Notes: a model not told the origin generated them from the letters alone. Positions 10,994 through 19,124 are shown, numbered from the stretch's first letter. The stretch: DNA of 64,000 nucleotides from Duganella aquatilis (GCF_009674565.1 NZ_WKJL01000014.1:114455-178454), one strand, 5' to 3'. A program made the numbers and translations.

Positions 10994-11038
10994 GGCGTTC
11001 GCCTTGTGGTCTTTTGCATAACGTTTATCTGTTTCACA

Positions 11039-12124
11039 TCATGCATTATAGAAGCTGCTGCTCAGATAGTGGCGCCGCAGGTGGTTGAAGGCCACCATCA
11101 GCACCGCCGACGCGGGCAGCGCCAGCAGCACGCCGACAAAGCCGAACAGCTGGCCGAAGGCCAGCAGGGCGAAGATCACCGCCAGCGGATGCAGGCCGAT
11201 GCGCTCGCCCACCAGGCGCGGCGTCAGGAAGAAACCTTCCAGCACCTGGCCGATGCCGTAGATGACGGCCACGGCGATCAGGCCGCTCCAGTCGGAGAAC
11301 TGCAGCACCGCCGAAATCAGCGCCAGCACCAGGCCCAGGCCGAAGCCGAGGTAGGGAATGAACACCAGCAGGCCGGTGATGATGCCGACCGGCAGGGCCA
11401 CGTCGAAGCCGGCGATCGCCAGCGCCACCGAGTAGTAAATCGCCAGCACCAGCATCACCAGCAGCTGGCCGCGCAGGTACTGGGCCAGCAGCAGGTCGAC
11501 TTCGCGCGCCATGGCCATGGTCGGCACGATGTAGCGGCGCGGCACGCAGCCGGCCACGCGCGCCAGCATCGCCGGCCAGTCCAGCAGCAGGTAGAACAGC
11601 ACCACCGGGATCAGGGTCAGGGTCGCCAGCCAGCCCAGCACGGCGGTGCCGCCGACGCGGGCGGAATTCAGCACGGCGGCCCAGATGGCGTCGCCGCTGG
11701 CGGCCATTTGCTCGGCGGCCAGCTGCTTGATGCCGGCGCTGTCCACGCGCACCTTGATGCCGAGGTCTTGCAGGCGCGGCGCCAGCAGGTCGTTGGCCTT
11801 GGCCAGGAAGGCCGGGATCTGCGCCTGCAGCAGCGGTATCTCTTTTTGCAGCACCGGCACCACGATCAGCACCATGGCGATCAGGGCGGCGAAGAACAGC
11901 ACCACGACGATGGTCACCGACAGCGCACGCGGCATGCTGAGGCGGCGGCCGAAGCGGATGCTGTCCAGGCGGTCGACGCCGGGATTGAGCGCGTAGGCGA
12001 AAATGGCGGCCGCCAGGAACGGCGTCAGCACCGGGCCGAGGGTAATCAACAGGAATAGAAATGCCGCCCACACCGCCAGCCAGAATGCCGTTTGCTTTTG
12101 CTCTAACGAGAGGGGAAATGGCAT
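11039..12124 (-). CDS. AI-2E family transporter (PerM/YdiK-like)
   Basis: Inner-membrane protein of 361 residues with about seven or eight hydrophobic segments. Two lie at the N-terminus (FWLAVWAAFLFLLITLGPVL and the FLAAAIFAYALNPGVDRL region), there is a central soluble stretch of about 130 residues, and a C-terminal bundle carries the family signature VGERIGLHPLAVIFALLAFGQLFGFVG. The family was named after possible autoinducer export; the true substrate is unknown. ATG at 12124 is preferred; an in-frame TTG at 12166 would add 14 residues. It is divergent from purM and precedes hda, as in many beta-proteobacteria. Confidence 0.9.
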   Translation of the reverse strand: MPFPLSLEQKQTAFWLAVWAAFLFLLITLGPVLTPFLAAAIFAYALNPGVDRLDSIRFGRRLSMPRALSVTIVVVLFFAALIAMVLIVVPVLQKEIPLLQAQIPAFLAKANDLLAPRLQDLGIKVRVDSAGIKQLAAEQMAASGDAIWAAVLNSARVGGTAVLGWLATLTLIPVVLFYLLLDWPAMLARVAGCVPRRYIVPTMAMAREVDLLLAQYLRGQLLVMLVLAIYYSVALAIAGFDVALPVGIITGLLVFIPYLGFGLGLVLALISAVLQFSDWSGLIAVAVIYGIGQVLEGFFLTPRLVGERIGLHPLAVIFALLAFGQLFGFVGVLLALPASAVLMVAFNHLRRHYLSSSFYNA

Positions 12125-12294
12125 GAAGGTGAATTCGATGGTTAAAAAGGCGGTTGGACGGGGCAATTTTGATAAAATAGCGGATTGACCGGGTTGTTGC
12201 GCTGATTTTGCGTATTTTCATGCGATTTTGGCATGGAAATAGCACACAGCAGGTCTCCGCCTTCTATTTTACCGCCTCCGCTGCGAAATACACC

Positions 12295-13338
12295 ATGAGC
12301 CAAACTTCAAATGTTTCCCTGTCCTACCGTGACGCCGGCGTCGATATCGACGCGGGTGACGCCTTAGTCGAAGCGATCAAGCCGTTTGCCAAGCGCACCC
12401 TGCGCGAAGGCGTGATGGGCGGCTTGGGCGGTTTTGGCGCCATGTTCGAGATCAGCAAAAAGTACAAGGAGCCAGTCCTGGTGTCCGGCACCGACGGCGT
12501 GGGCACCAAGCTGAAGCTGGCATTTGAGCTGAACCGCCACGACACGGTCGGCATCGACCTGGTGGCGATGAGCGTCAACGACATCCTGGTGCAGGGCGCC
12601 GAGCCGCTGTTCTTCCTCGACTACTTCGCCTGCGGCAAGCTGGACGTGGCGATCGCCACCGACGTCATCAAGGGCATCGCCCAGGGTTGCGAACAGGCTG
12701 GCTGCGCGCTGATCGGCGGCGAAACCGCCGAGATGCCGTCGATGTATCCGGCCGGCGAGTATGACCTGGCCGGTTTCGCGGTTGGCGCCGTGGAAAAATC
12801 GAAAATCATCGACGGCACCAAGATCGCCGCCGGCGACGTGGTGCTGGGCCTGGCTTCGTCGGGCGTGCACTCGAACGGCTACTCGCTGGTGCGCAAGATC
12901 ATTGAAGTGTCGAAGCCGGACCTGGAAGGCGACTTCCACGGCCGCAAGCTGGCCGACGTGCTGATGCAACCGACCCGCATCTACGTCAAGCCGCTGCTGG
13001 CGCTGATGGAATCGCTGGAAGTCAAAGGCATGGTGCACATCACCGGCGGCGGCCTGGTGGAAAACATCCCGCGCGTGCTGCAGCCTGGCCTGGTGGCCGA
13101 GCTGGACGGCAAATCGTGGACCATGCCGCCGCTGTTCCAGTGGCTGCAACAGCACGGCGGCGTGGCGGATGCCGAGATGCACCGCGTGTTCAACTGCGGC
13201 ATCGGCATGACCGTGATCGTCTCGCAGGAGAACGCGGCAGCCGCGATCGCCCAACTGGAAGCGGCCGGCGAAACCGTCTACACCATCGGCAAAATCCGCG
13301 CCCGCGTGGGTGACGAGCACCAGACCATCGTCGTCTAA
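12295..13338 (+). CDS. purM: Phosphoribosylformylglycinamidine cyclo-ligase (AIR synthetase)
   Basis: Fifth step of purine synthesis, ATP-dependent closure of FGAM to AIR. The 347 residues contain the N-terminal LSYRDAGVDIDAGDALVEAI, VSGTDGVGTKLKLAFE near residue 63, GIDLVAMSVNDILVQGAEPLFFLDYFA, the GCALIGGETAEMP loop and HITGGGLVENIPRVL. The ATG at 12295 gives the normal N-terminus even though the frame is open further upstream. The gap to the divergent PerM-like gene contains TTGATAAAATAGCG around 12169-12182, a probable -10 region. A strong terminator follows. Confidence 0.96.
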   Translation: MSQTSNVSLSYRDAGVDIDAGDALVEAIKPFAKRTLREGVMGGLGGFGAMFEISKKYKEPVLVSGTDGVGTKLKLAFELNRHDTVGIDLVAMSVNDILVQGAEPLFFLDYFACGKLDVAIATDVIKGIAQGCEQAGCALIGGETAEMPSMYPAGEYDLAGFAVGAVEKSKIIDGTKIAAGDVVLGLASSGVHSNGYSLVRKIIEVSKPDLEGDFHGRKLADVLMQPTRIYVKPLLALMESLEVKGMVHITGGGLVENIPRVLQPGLVAELDGKSWTMPPLFQWLQQHGGVADAEMHRVFNCGIGMTVIVSQENAAAAIAQLEAAGETVYTIGKIRARVGDEHQTIVV

Positions 13339-13353
13339 GCATACGGCGACAAT

Positions 13354-13385
13354 AAAAAAAGCGGACCTTGCGTCCGCTTTTTTTT
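13354..13385. terminator. Rho-independent terminator after purM
   Basis: GCGGAC (13361-13366) pairs with GTCCGC (13372-13377) around CTTGC, flanked by seven A on the left and eight T on the right, so the stem extends and can work on both strands. It ends purM transcription and marks the left border of the AT-richer cassette. Confidence 0.9.
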
Positions 13386-13395
13386 GATTTGAATG

Positions 13396-13416
13396 AAAAA
13401 ACCTCGCCGCAGCAAG
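13396..13416 (-). terminator. Weak terminator of the Ntn-hydrolase cassette
   Basis: Read on the minus strand, CTTGC-TGCG-GCGAG forms a 5-bp stem with one G-T pair directly followed by TTTTTT. It lies just after the stop of the 63-residue small gene. Confidence 0.45.
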
Positions 13417-13418
13417 CT

Positions 13419-13610
13419 TTAGATCTTCATGAATTCTGGAGGTGTGGCGAGGCTGTACTTCTTGTCGAATTGGCGCCGGGCTTGCCGCAACCTTTCCTCG
13501 TTTGTTTTTTTCAGGCTGGCCTGTGAAGGTAAGGCTTGGTTTGCGGACTCACGTGCTATCGTGCTTTCCAGGATAATTTTGGCGAGACGTTCGGCTTCAC
13601 TGGTCTTCAT
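13419..13610 (-). CDS. Small hypothetical protein, 63 residues
   Basis: Unrecognised. The preferred ATG at 13610 has GGAG seven bases upstream; an in-frame GTG at 13631 would add seven residues. The product is charged and helical in character (KTSEAERLAKIILEST at the start, then NEERLRQARRQFDKKY) with no Cys and no membrane segment. It is the last gene of the minus-strand cassette headed by the proteasome-like protein. The stop of the preceding small frame overlaps its start by 14 bases, which suggests translational coupling. It could be an adaptor, inhibitor or antitoxin-like partner; none of this can be read directly. Confidence 0.6.
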   Translation of the reverse strand: MKTSEAERLAKIILESTIARESANQALPSQASLKKTNEERLRQARRQFDKKYSLATPPEFMKI

Positions 13611-13779
13611 GGTTATCTCCGTACAAGACACGTTGGCGCATCACATAGGGCAAATTCTTATCTGCGTCAAAGTAGTGTTTCCGCTTAATCCAAACCAAGC
13701 CTTCAGATTTCGTAAGAACGGCTAAGCCAGTCGTCAGAGAATGCCGTTGCGGAGGCCGTAAGTGTTTGGTTGAAGTCAA
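13597..13779 (-). CDS. Possible small overlapping protein, up to 60 residues
   Basis: A tentative gene. The frame runs from TTG 13779 and overlaps the 3' end of the Ntn-hydrolase gene by 77 bases; the unique part after 13703 encodes WIKRKHYFDADKNLPYVMRQ and a short charged end. No good ribosome site is seen for the TTG, and a start at the TTG of LVWIKRK is equally possible. In favour of it: the 92 bases between its neighbours would otherwise be empty, and its stop is embedded in the start of the next gene. It might instead be the frame-shifted former C-terminus of the larger protein. Confidence 0.35.
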   Translation of the reverse strand: MTSTKHLRPPQRHSLTTGLAVLTKSEGLVWIKRKHYFDADKNLPYVMRQRVLYGDNHEDQ

Positions 13780-14746
13780 TAGGAAGTGTGTTGATATTGT
13801 GAGTTTGAAGTACTTGCTGCACCAAGGCCAGAGCGCTCTGTTGATAGGCGCGCTGGACTTCTGAATAGGTGTCTAACCCTACACCGGTTGTGAACGTATC
13901 AATGGACGAGGTCATTGCAAATTGAAAGATTCCGGATGGCGTGTCATGACTGATTTCACACGTATTGTCTTCGTCCAGCGTGTAGAGAAAATCGTTCTTC
14001 AGAAATCCCCAGACTTCGAATTTGATCACTGACGGGAAGTATTGGTTTTCACCGAAGCCGGCGAAGACAATGCCTGTCTGAGGCAATACCCGGTCATAAC
14101 ATTTATATAAATATGAGCACGCCAAGTCAGCCAGAGCGTCGACAGGAACAATCTCGCTCAATCCTTCGGCGGCTAGATAGTCGGACAGCGCGGGATAGTT
14201 GGCGAACTTCTCACGTACCTCGCCAATTACTTCAGACATAGTTTCTGTGGCTATGTGCGGATGAGCATCCTTTTGGTTGAGCTCACTCGACAAGTGTTGA
14301 GCGTACTCATGCCACGCAGCTTGTCGTTCAGGAGTGCTCTTGCTTGTATCGACGATAAGCGGGCTGGCTTCCCTCGCCAGATTAAGAAAATCGAGTGCGG
14401 CCCTGAGTGCGCGCTCAAGCAGTTTGATGTCGAGATCCGCCTGTGGGAAGAAGAATGTTGCCCCTTGTACGAACTCAAAGAAGGCTGTGGCATAAGCCTG
14501 AAGCGATTCATGTTTGGCATGGCCCAGCTTGTCGCGGAAATTCTTGATAATGATTTCCCAAGGCACGCCATCCAACGTGGCTGAACCATATATCATGACG
14601 CTGACTGGTTCGAAGCGTGACAACTGAAAAATTTTGTTGCCGCCTTTGGAGTATCGCTGATTTCCGTTACCGCTAGATGTGGTAACCGCGCTGTCTGCCG
14701 CGATTACAATCGCATACTTGTTCATCACCGCAACTTCGCAAGTCAT
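13703..14746 (-). CDS. Predicted proteasome-like Ntn hydrolase, 347 residues
   Basis: No named family recognised, but the N-terminus looks like a proteasome beta/HslV subunit. After Met removal the first residue would be Thr (MTCEVAV). The AIVIAADSAVT strand-turn places Asp at position 17 counted from that Thr, as in proteasome beta subunits. NKIFQLS supplies a Lys at position 37 where Lys33 is expected, followed by VSVMIYGSATLDG and a helix, as in the fold. The remaining 250 residues have no obvious match. The start at 14746 has a weak GGTGA upstream, and the alternative Met8 would destroy the nucleophile pattern. Base composition (58 of 120 G+C at 14041-14160) is far below the neighbours. 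Function is inference: a self-activated peptidase or amidase, possibly oligomeric. Confidence 0.7.
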   Translation of the reverse strand: MTCEVAVMNKYAIVIAADSAVTTSSGNGNQRYSKGGNKIFQLSRFEPVSVMIYGSATLDGVPWEIIIKNFRDKLGHAKHESLQAYATAFFEFVQGATFFFPQADLDIKLLERALRAALDFLNLAREASPLIVDTSKSTPERQAAWHEYAQHLSSELNQKDAHPHIATETMSEVIGEVREKFANYPALSDYLAAEGLSEIVPVDALADLACSYLYKCYDRVLPQTGIVFAGFGENQYFPSVIKFEVWGFLKNDFLYTLDEDNTCEISHDTPSGIFQFAMTSSIDTFTTGVGLDTYSEVQRAYQQSALALVQQVLQTHNINTLPIDFNQTLTASATAFSDDWLSRSYEI

Positions 14747-14859
14747 AGGTCACCCGTGAGTAGAAAGAGGTCGGCTTGATGGTGTATGGATTCTACGAGA
14801 ATTTTTTTACCGAGCGCTGTTTAATGTCAGTGTCACATGCCTCTGGCATACTGCCGGGC

Positions 14860-16059
14860 ATGAAAAATTTACTTGCTCTCCTGCTGGCGCTTGCCGCCGG
14901 CGCAGCGGCCGCGCAGCCGGCGCATCCTGTCATCCTGGTGTCGATGGACGGTTTCCGTCCGGACTATCTGGAACGCGGCGTCACGCCGAACCTGAACCGG
15001 CTGGCGGCCGGCGGCGCGCGCGCGGTGGCGATGCGGCCATCGTTTCCGTCGGTGACGTTCCCCAACCATTACACGCTGGTCACCGGCATGCGGCCCGATC
15101 ATCACGGCATCGTCGATAACGTGATGAACGACGCCGCCATTTCCGACAAGCGTTTCACCATGAGTAATGCCGAAGCGGTGGTCGACCGCCGCTGGTGGGA
15201 CCAGGCCGAGCCGGTGTGGGTGACGGCCGAGCGCAACGGCATCCACAGCGGCACCATGTTCTGGCCCGGTTCGGAAGCGGCGATCCATGGCGTGCGTCCA
15301 ACCGTGGCGCCCAAGTTCGACGGCAAGCTGCCGGCAACCGCGCGCGTCGATACGCTGCTGTCGTGGCTGGACCGTCCGGTCGGGCAGCGCTTCGGCTTCA
15401 TGACCTTGTATTTCGATGACGTCGACCACGCCGGCCACGAGTTCGGCCCGGCCGCCGCCCAGACCACCGAGGCGGTGGCGCTGGTCGACCAGGCCATCGG
15501 CCGCCTGCTGGCGGGACTGGCGGCGCGTCACGTCGAGGCCGATATCGTGATCGTCTCCGACCACGGCATGGCGCCGGTCAGCGCCGAACGCGTGATCCGC
15601 ATGCAGACACTGCTGCCCGAAGGCAGCTATGAAGACGTCGCCAGCGGTTCCTACGCCGCCATCAATCCAGTGCCGGGCCACGGCGAGCAACTGGCCGCCG
15701 CGCTGCTGAAACCGCAGGAGCACATGCAGTGCTGGCGCAAGGAAGAGATTCCGGCGCGCCTGGCCTACGGCCACAACGCGCGCGTGCCGGCCTTCCTGTG
15801 CCTGGCTGAGCCGGGCTGGAGCATCGTCTTCAACGACAAGAACGCTGCCAAGGTCAAGGGCGGCAAGCACGGCTACGACAACGCGGCGCCGGAGATGGAG
15901 GCGACCTTCATCGCCGCCGGCCCGTCGTTCAAGCCGGGCGTGGTGCTGCCGGAATTCGACAACGTCGATGTCTATCCGCTGGTGATGCACTTGCTGGACG
16001 TGACGCCGCTGCCCTCCGACGGCGACCTCACGCCATTGCTGCCGGCGCTGGTGCAGTAG
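14860..16059 (+). CDS. Secreted nucleotide pyrophosphatase/phosphodiesterase (NPP family)
   Basis: Exported alkaline-phosphatase-superfamily enzyme of 399 residues. A signal peptide occupies residues 1-19 (MKNLLALLLALAAGAAAAQ). The metal site is visible: Asp in ILVSMDGFRPDYL, the nucleophile Thr in SFPSVTFPNHYTLVTG, DDVDHAGHEFGP, VSDHGMAP and GGKHGYDN. This set matches bacterial NPPs that split nucleotide or phosphodiester bonds. The ATG at 14860 gives a proper signal peptide, whereas the frame is open 28 codons further up without one. It probably acts in the periplasm in phosphate or nucleotide scavenging. Confidence 0.92.
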   Translation: MKNLLALLLALAAGAAAAQPAHPVILVSMDGFRPDYLERGVTPNLNRLAAGGARAVAMRPSFPSVTFPNHYTLVTGMRPDHHGIVDNVMNDAAISDKRFTMSNAEAVVDRRWWDQAEPVWVTAERNGIHSGTMFWPGSEAAIHGVRPTVAPKFDGKLPATARVDTLLSWLDRPVGQRFGFMTLYFDDVDHAGHEFGPAAAQTTEAVALVDQAIGRLLAGLAARHVEADIVIVSDHGMAPVSAERVIRMQTLLPEGSYEDVASGSYAAINPVPGHGEQLAAALLKPQEHMQCWRKEEIPARLAYGHNARVPAFLCLAEPGWSIVFNDKNAAKVKGGKHGYDNAAPEMEATFIAAGPSFKPGVVLPEFDNVDVYPLVMHLLDVTPLPSDGDLTPLLPALVQ

Positions 16060-16063
16060 CCGA

Positions 16064-16324
16064 TTAGCGCGGCGGCGGTGGCGGGCCGCCGTCCGGCATG
16101 GCGGCGAGCACCTCGCCCATCTTGTGGCAGACGCCGCTGATGGTGTCGCCGTGGCGGCCGGCAAACTTGACCTTGTCGCCTTCCGCCTTGCCCTTGCAGG
16201 CGGCTATTGCTTCCGGCGGCGGTCCCTTGGGCGGCCCGTCTGGCGGTGGACTGTTCTGCGCCGAGGCGCTCAAGGCGCAGCCGGCCAGCGCCGACCACAG
16301 CATCCAATGCTTGAGTACTTTCAT
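16064..16324 (-). CDS. Small exported Cys-containing protein
   Basis: Unrecognised, 86 residues. The N-terminus MKVLKHWMLWSALAGCALSASAQ is either a Sec signal cleaved at ASA-Q or a lipoprotein signal with lipobox LAGC (Cys16). The mature part has a Pro-rich start (PPPDGPPKGPPP), a compact core AIAACKGKAEGDKVKFAGR ending in SGVCHKMG with two Cys that could pair, and a PPPPPR tail. ATG at 16324 is chosen because upstream in-frame starts would disrupt the signal. It converges on the phosphodiesterase gene, with four bases between them. Probably a periplasmic or outer-membrane-anchored protein of unknown role. Confidence 0.65.
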   Translation of the reverse strand: MKVLKHWMLWSALAGCALSASAQNSPPPDGPPKGPPPEAIAACKGKAEGDKVKFAGRHGDTISGVCHKMGEVLAAMPDGGPPPPPR

Positions 16325-16412
16325 GAAAACTCCCGATAACAATGCGTGAGCCGCCATTGTCCGGTGGCAGGCTGTTAGTTGCGGTCAAGGCGCTGTAAAG
16401 CGCGGTAAAGCA

Positions 16413-17849
16413 CTACAGCGACTCCAGCCGCTTCAGCGCGTTGGCGTCGCCGGGATGCAGTTCCAGCACGCGCTGGTAGGCCTGCCTGGCTGCCGCGCGC
16501 TCGCCGTTGACCAGCCAGGCTTCGCCCAGGCTGTCCTGCGCGTTGGCGCTGCGCGGGAAACGTTCTGCGGTGAAGCGCAGCACCGCCAGCGCATCGGCGG
16601 CGCGGCCGGTGGACAGCAGGCGATAGCCCCAATCGTTCAATTCATTTTCCTGCCACGGCTGATCCGGATACTGGCGCTCGATGTCGGCGGCGGCGCTGGC
16701 GATCTGGCCGAAGCCGCGTTCCTCCAGCGCGATGCGCAAGCCGGGCACGCCGGCCAGCGGCAGCTGCGGAATGTAGAGCGACGCCAGCTTGTCGATCAGG
16801 TCTTCGGGGAAGCTGCCGGTAAGGTTGGTCAGGATGATGACGCCGACGCCGTCTTCCGGGTACAGGAAGAAGCCGGCGCGGCCGCCTCCGGTCATGCCGA
16901 CCGCGCGGTGGCTGCCGCGTTGCAGCACCTGCCAGCCCATTGCCCACTGCCCCATGCTGCCATCGTTGAAGGCGACCGGCCGCCACATGGCGGCCAGGCT
17001 GGTGTCGTTCAGCAGCTTGTGCTGTTGCAGGGCGATCAGCCAATGCGCCATGTCGCTGGCGCTGCTGTTCATGCCGGCGGCGGCGCGGCGGAACGGCAGG
17101 AAGCGTTCCGAAACGGCGGTCAGCGTGCTGGCGTCGGTGGAAGACGGCGCCGGATAGCCTTGCACCTTGGCGCCGGTCCATTGCCAGCGGTAGGTCGGCG
17201 CGCGTTTCGGGATGACGGTGTAGGCATCGCCATACGCGGTGTGATTCATGCCGGCGATGCGCAGCTGTTCTTCCGCCAGCGGCGCGTTCGGCGCGCGGCC
17301 CTCCAGCTGGTTGACGACGCGCTGGATCAGCATATAGTTGGTCTGGCAGTAGTGGAAGCGCTCGCCCGGCTTGAACAGGATGTTTTGTTCGCGCAGCCAG
17401 CGCCATGCCGCTTCCTCGTCGGTCTCCACGGTGGGCGCGCGGGTGATGTCGGGCAGGCCGGACATATGGCTCAGCAGCTGGCGGATGGTGACGGCGCGCC
17501 ACGCCGGCGGCAGATCGGCCAGGTACTGGCCCACCGGCGCGGACAGGTCGAGCCGGCCCAGTTCCACCTGCTTCATCGCGGCCACGCCGGTGAACGCCTT
17601 GGTGATCGAGTTGATGGAGAATACGGTGTCGTCGGCCACCGGCACGCCGAATTCCACGCTGGCGGCGCCGTAGTTGCGCGCCAGGACGATCTGTCCGTCC
17701 TTGACCACCGCCACCGACAGGCCGGGAATGCGCAGGCGCTGCATCTGCGCGGTCAGGTAGCGGTCGGCGTCGGCCGTCGGCGTTTGCGCGGCGGCGTGCA
17801 GGGCCAGGGTCAGGCTGGCCGCCGCCAGCAGGGTGCGAAGCATAGTCAT
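16413..17849 (-). CDS. Serine hydrolase, beta-lactamase class C fold, with TPR tail
   Basis: Exported protein of 478 residues: a signal peptide to about residue 21, a penicillin-binding-protein/class C beta-lactamase-like domain to about 370, then a C-terminal segment with TPR-like helices (LSTGRAADALAVLRFTAERF; ARQAYQRVLELHPGDANALK). The nucleophile motif SITK (Ser81-Lys84) is present. The second motif is Y167-C-Q169 instead of the usual YxN, and the third is MTGGGRAG. Such proteins usually hydrolyse peptides or esters rather than antibiotics. ATG at 17849 lies 2 bases after the pfp stop, so it is cotranscribed with pfp. Confidence 0.88.
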   Translation of the reverse strand: MTMLRTLLAAASLTLALHAAAQTPTADADRYLTAQMQRLRIPGLSVAVVKDGQIVLARNYGAASVEFGVPVADDTVFSINSITKAFTGVAAMKQVELGRLDLSAPVGQYLADLPPAWRAVTIRQLLSHMSGLPDITRAPTVETDEEAAWRWLREQNILFKPGERFHYCQTNYMLIQRVVNQLEGRAPNAPLAEEQLRIAGMNHTAYGDAYTVIPKRAPTYRWQWTGAKVQGYPAPSSTDASTLTAVSERFLPFRRAAAGMNSSASDMAHWLIALQQHKLLNDTSLAAMWRPVAFNDGSMGQWAMGWQVLQRGSHRAVGMTGGGRAGFFLYPEDGVGVIILTNLTGSFPEDLIDKLASLYIPQLPLAGVPGLRIALEERGFGQIASAAADIERQYPDQPWQENELNDWGYRLLSTGRAADALAVLRFTAERFPRSANAQDSLGEAWLVNGERAAARQAYQRVLELHPGDANALKRLESL

Positions 17850-17851
17850 GA

Positions 17852-19066
17852 TTAACGCTTGAGGATTTTTTCCACCGGCGCCGGACGCAGGCGGAACGCG
17901 TCCGGCATGCCGGAACCCAGCAGCGGCCGCAGGTACATGCGGAAGGCGTCGGTGACGTCGGTGCCGCTGGCGCTGATGAACTCGTCCTCCATGACGCGCG
18001 TCTTGCCGGCCACGGCGCTCAGGGGCAGCAGTTCGTAGTCGACCGAATAGAAGCCGGTGCGCTTGATTGCCACCGAGCCGTCGCGCTCGCCCCACATGGC
18101 GAACTGCACGGCCTTCTCGCCGACCTCGCGCGCTTCGCGCTGGTCCACGTCCGACACGCAGCCGATGAAGGAGCGCTGCAGATAGCCGAAGGTGTCGCCG
18201 CGCACGCGCTTGATGCCGAGCCTGGCCTTGATCTCGTCGCACAGCAGGTCGGCCAGTGCGCCGGTGCCGGACAGCTGCACATTGCCGTGCGCATCGCGCT
18301 CGACTTCCTTGGCCAGCAGCGAGGCGATCGCTTCGCCGCTGGCGTCGTGGATACCTTCGGACACGGCGATCACGCAGCGGCCGTAGCGCGCATAGGTGGC
18401 TTTCACATCCGCCAGGAACTGTTCCAGCGAAAACACCCGCTCCGGCAGGTAGATCAGGTGCGGGCCGTCGTCCGGAAACTTCTTGCCGAGCGCCGAGGCG
18501 GCGGTGAGGAAGCCGGCATGCCGTCCCATCACCACGCCCACGTAGACGCCAGGCAGGGCCGCGTTGTCGAGGTTGGCGCCGGCAAAGGCCTGGGCCACGA
18601 AGCGCGCCGCCGACGGGAAGCCCGGCGTGTGGTCGCTGCCGACCAGATCGTTGTCGATGGTCTTGGGAATGTGGATGCAGCGCAGCGCGTAGTTGGCGGC
18701 CTGCGCCTGCTCGCTGACGATGCGCACGGTGTCCGACGAATCGTTGCCGCCGATGTAGTAGAACTGTTCGATCTGGTGCGCGCACAGCACCTTGAAGATC
18801 TCGGCGCAGTAGGCCGCGTCCGGCTTGTCGCGGGTGGAGCCCAGGGCGGAAGAGGGCGTGGCGGCCACCAGTTCCAGGTTCTGGCTGGTTTCGCGGGTCA
18901 GGTCGACCAGCTCCTCGTTGACGATGCCGCGCACGCCGTGCATGGCGCCGTACACCCGCGTGACGTCGCGGAAGCGGCGCGCCTCCAGCACCACGCCGGC
19001 CAGCGATTGGTTGATGACGGCGGTGGGACCGCCTCCCTGTGCGACCAGAATTTTTCCCGATGCCAT
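17852..19066 (-). CDS. pfp: 6-phosphofructokinase, pyrophosphate-dependent type
   Basis: Phosphorylates fructose 6-phosphate, here most likely with pyrophosphate, which makes the step reversible. The 404 residues contain AQGGGPTAVINQSLAG, then GGNDSSDT, where Asp109 occupies the position that is Gly in ATP-dependent enzymes, and IPKTIDND with Lys135, the second PPi hallmark. The usual first Asp of GGDDS is Asn108 here. MGRHAGFLTAA and LPERVFS follow. ATP use cannot be excluded from the sequence alone. It lies immediately upstream of the serine hydrolase gene. Confidence 0.9.
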   Translation of the reverse strand: MASGKILVAQGGGPTAVINQSLAGVVLEARRFRDVTRVYGAMHGVRGIVNEELVDLTRETSQNLELVAATPSSALGSTRDKPDAAYCAEIFKVLCAHQIEQFYYIGGNDSSDTVRIVSEQAQAANYALRCIHIPKTIDNDLVGSDHTPGFPSAARFVAQAFAGANLDNAALPGVYVGVVMGRHAGFLTAASALGKKFPDDGPHLIYLPERVFSLEQFLADVKATYARYGRCVIAVSEGIHDASGEAIASLLAKEVERDAHGNVQLSGTGALADLLCDEIKARLGIKRVRGDTFGYLQRSFIGCVSDVDQREAREVGEKAVQFAMWGERDGSVAIKRTGFYSVDYELLPLSAVAGKTRVMEDEFISASGTDVTDAFRMYLRPLLGSGMPDAFRLRPAPVEKILKR

Positions 19067-19124
19067 GCCCGTTCCTCCGTGATGGTTTGAAAGGCTTGCT
19101 GCACCGGGAACTATAACGCGAATG

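Noticed and set aside
16413..18785. Apparent single protein joining sequence opposite or inside pfp with the serine hydrolase
   Set aside because: The frame is merely open through pfp. The serine hydrolase has its own start and signal peptide at 17849, right after the pfp stop.
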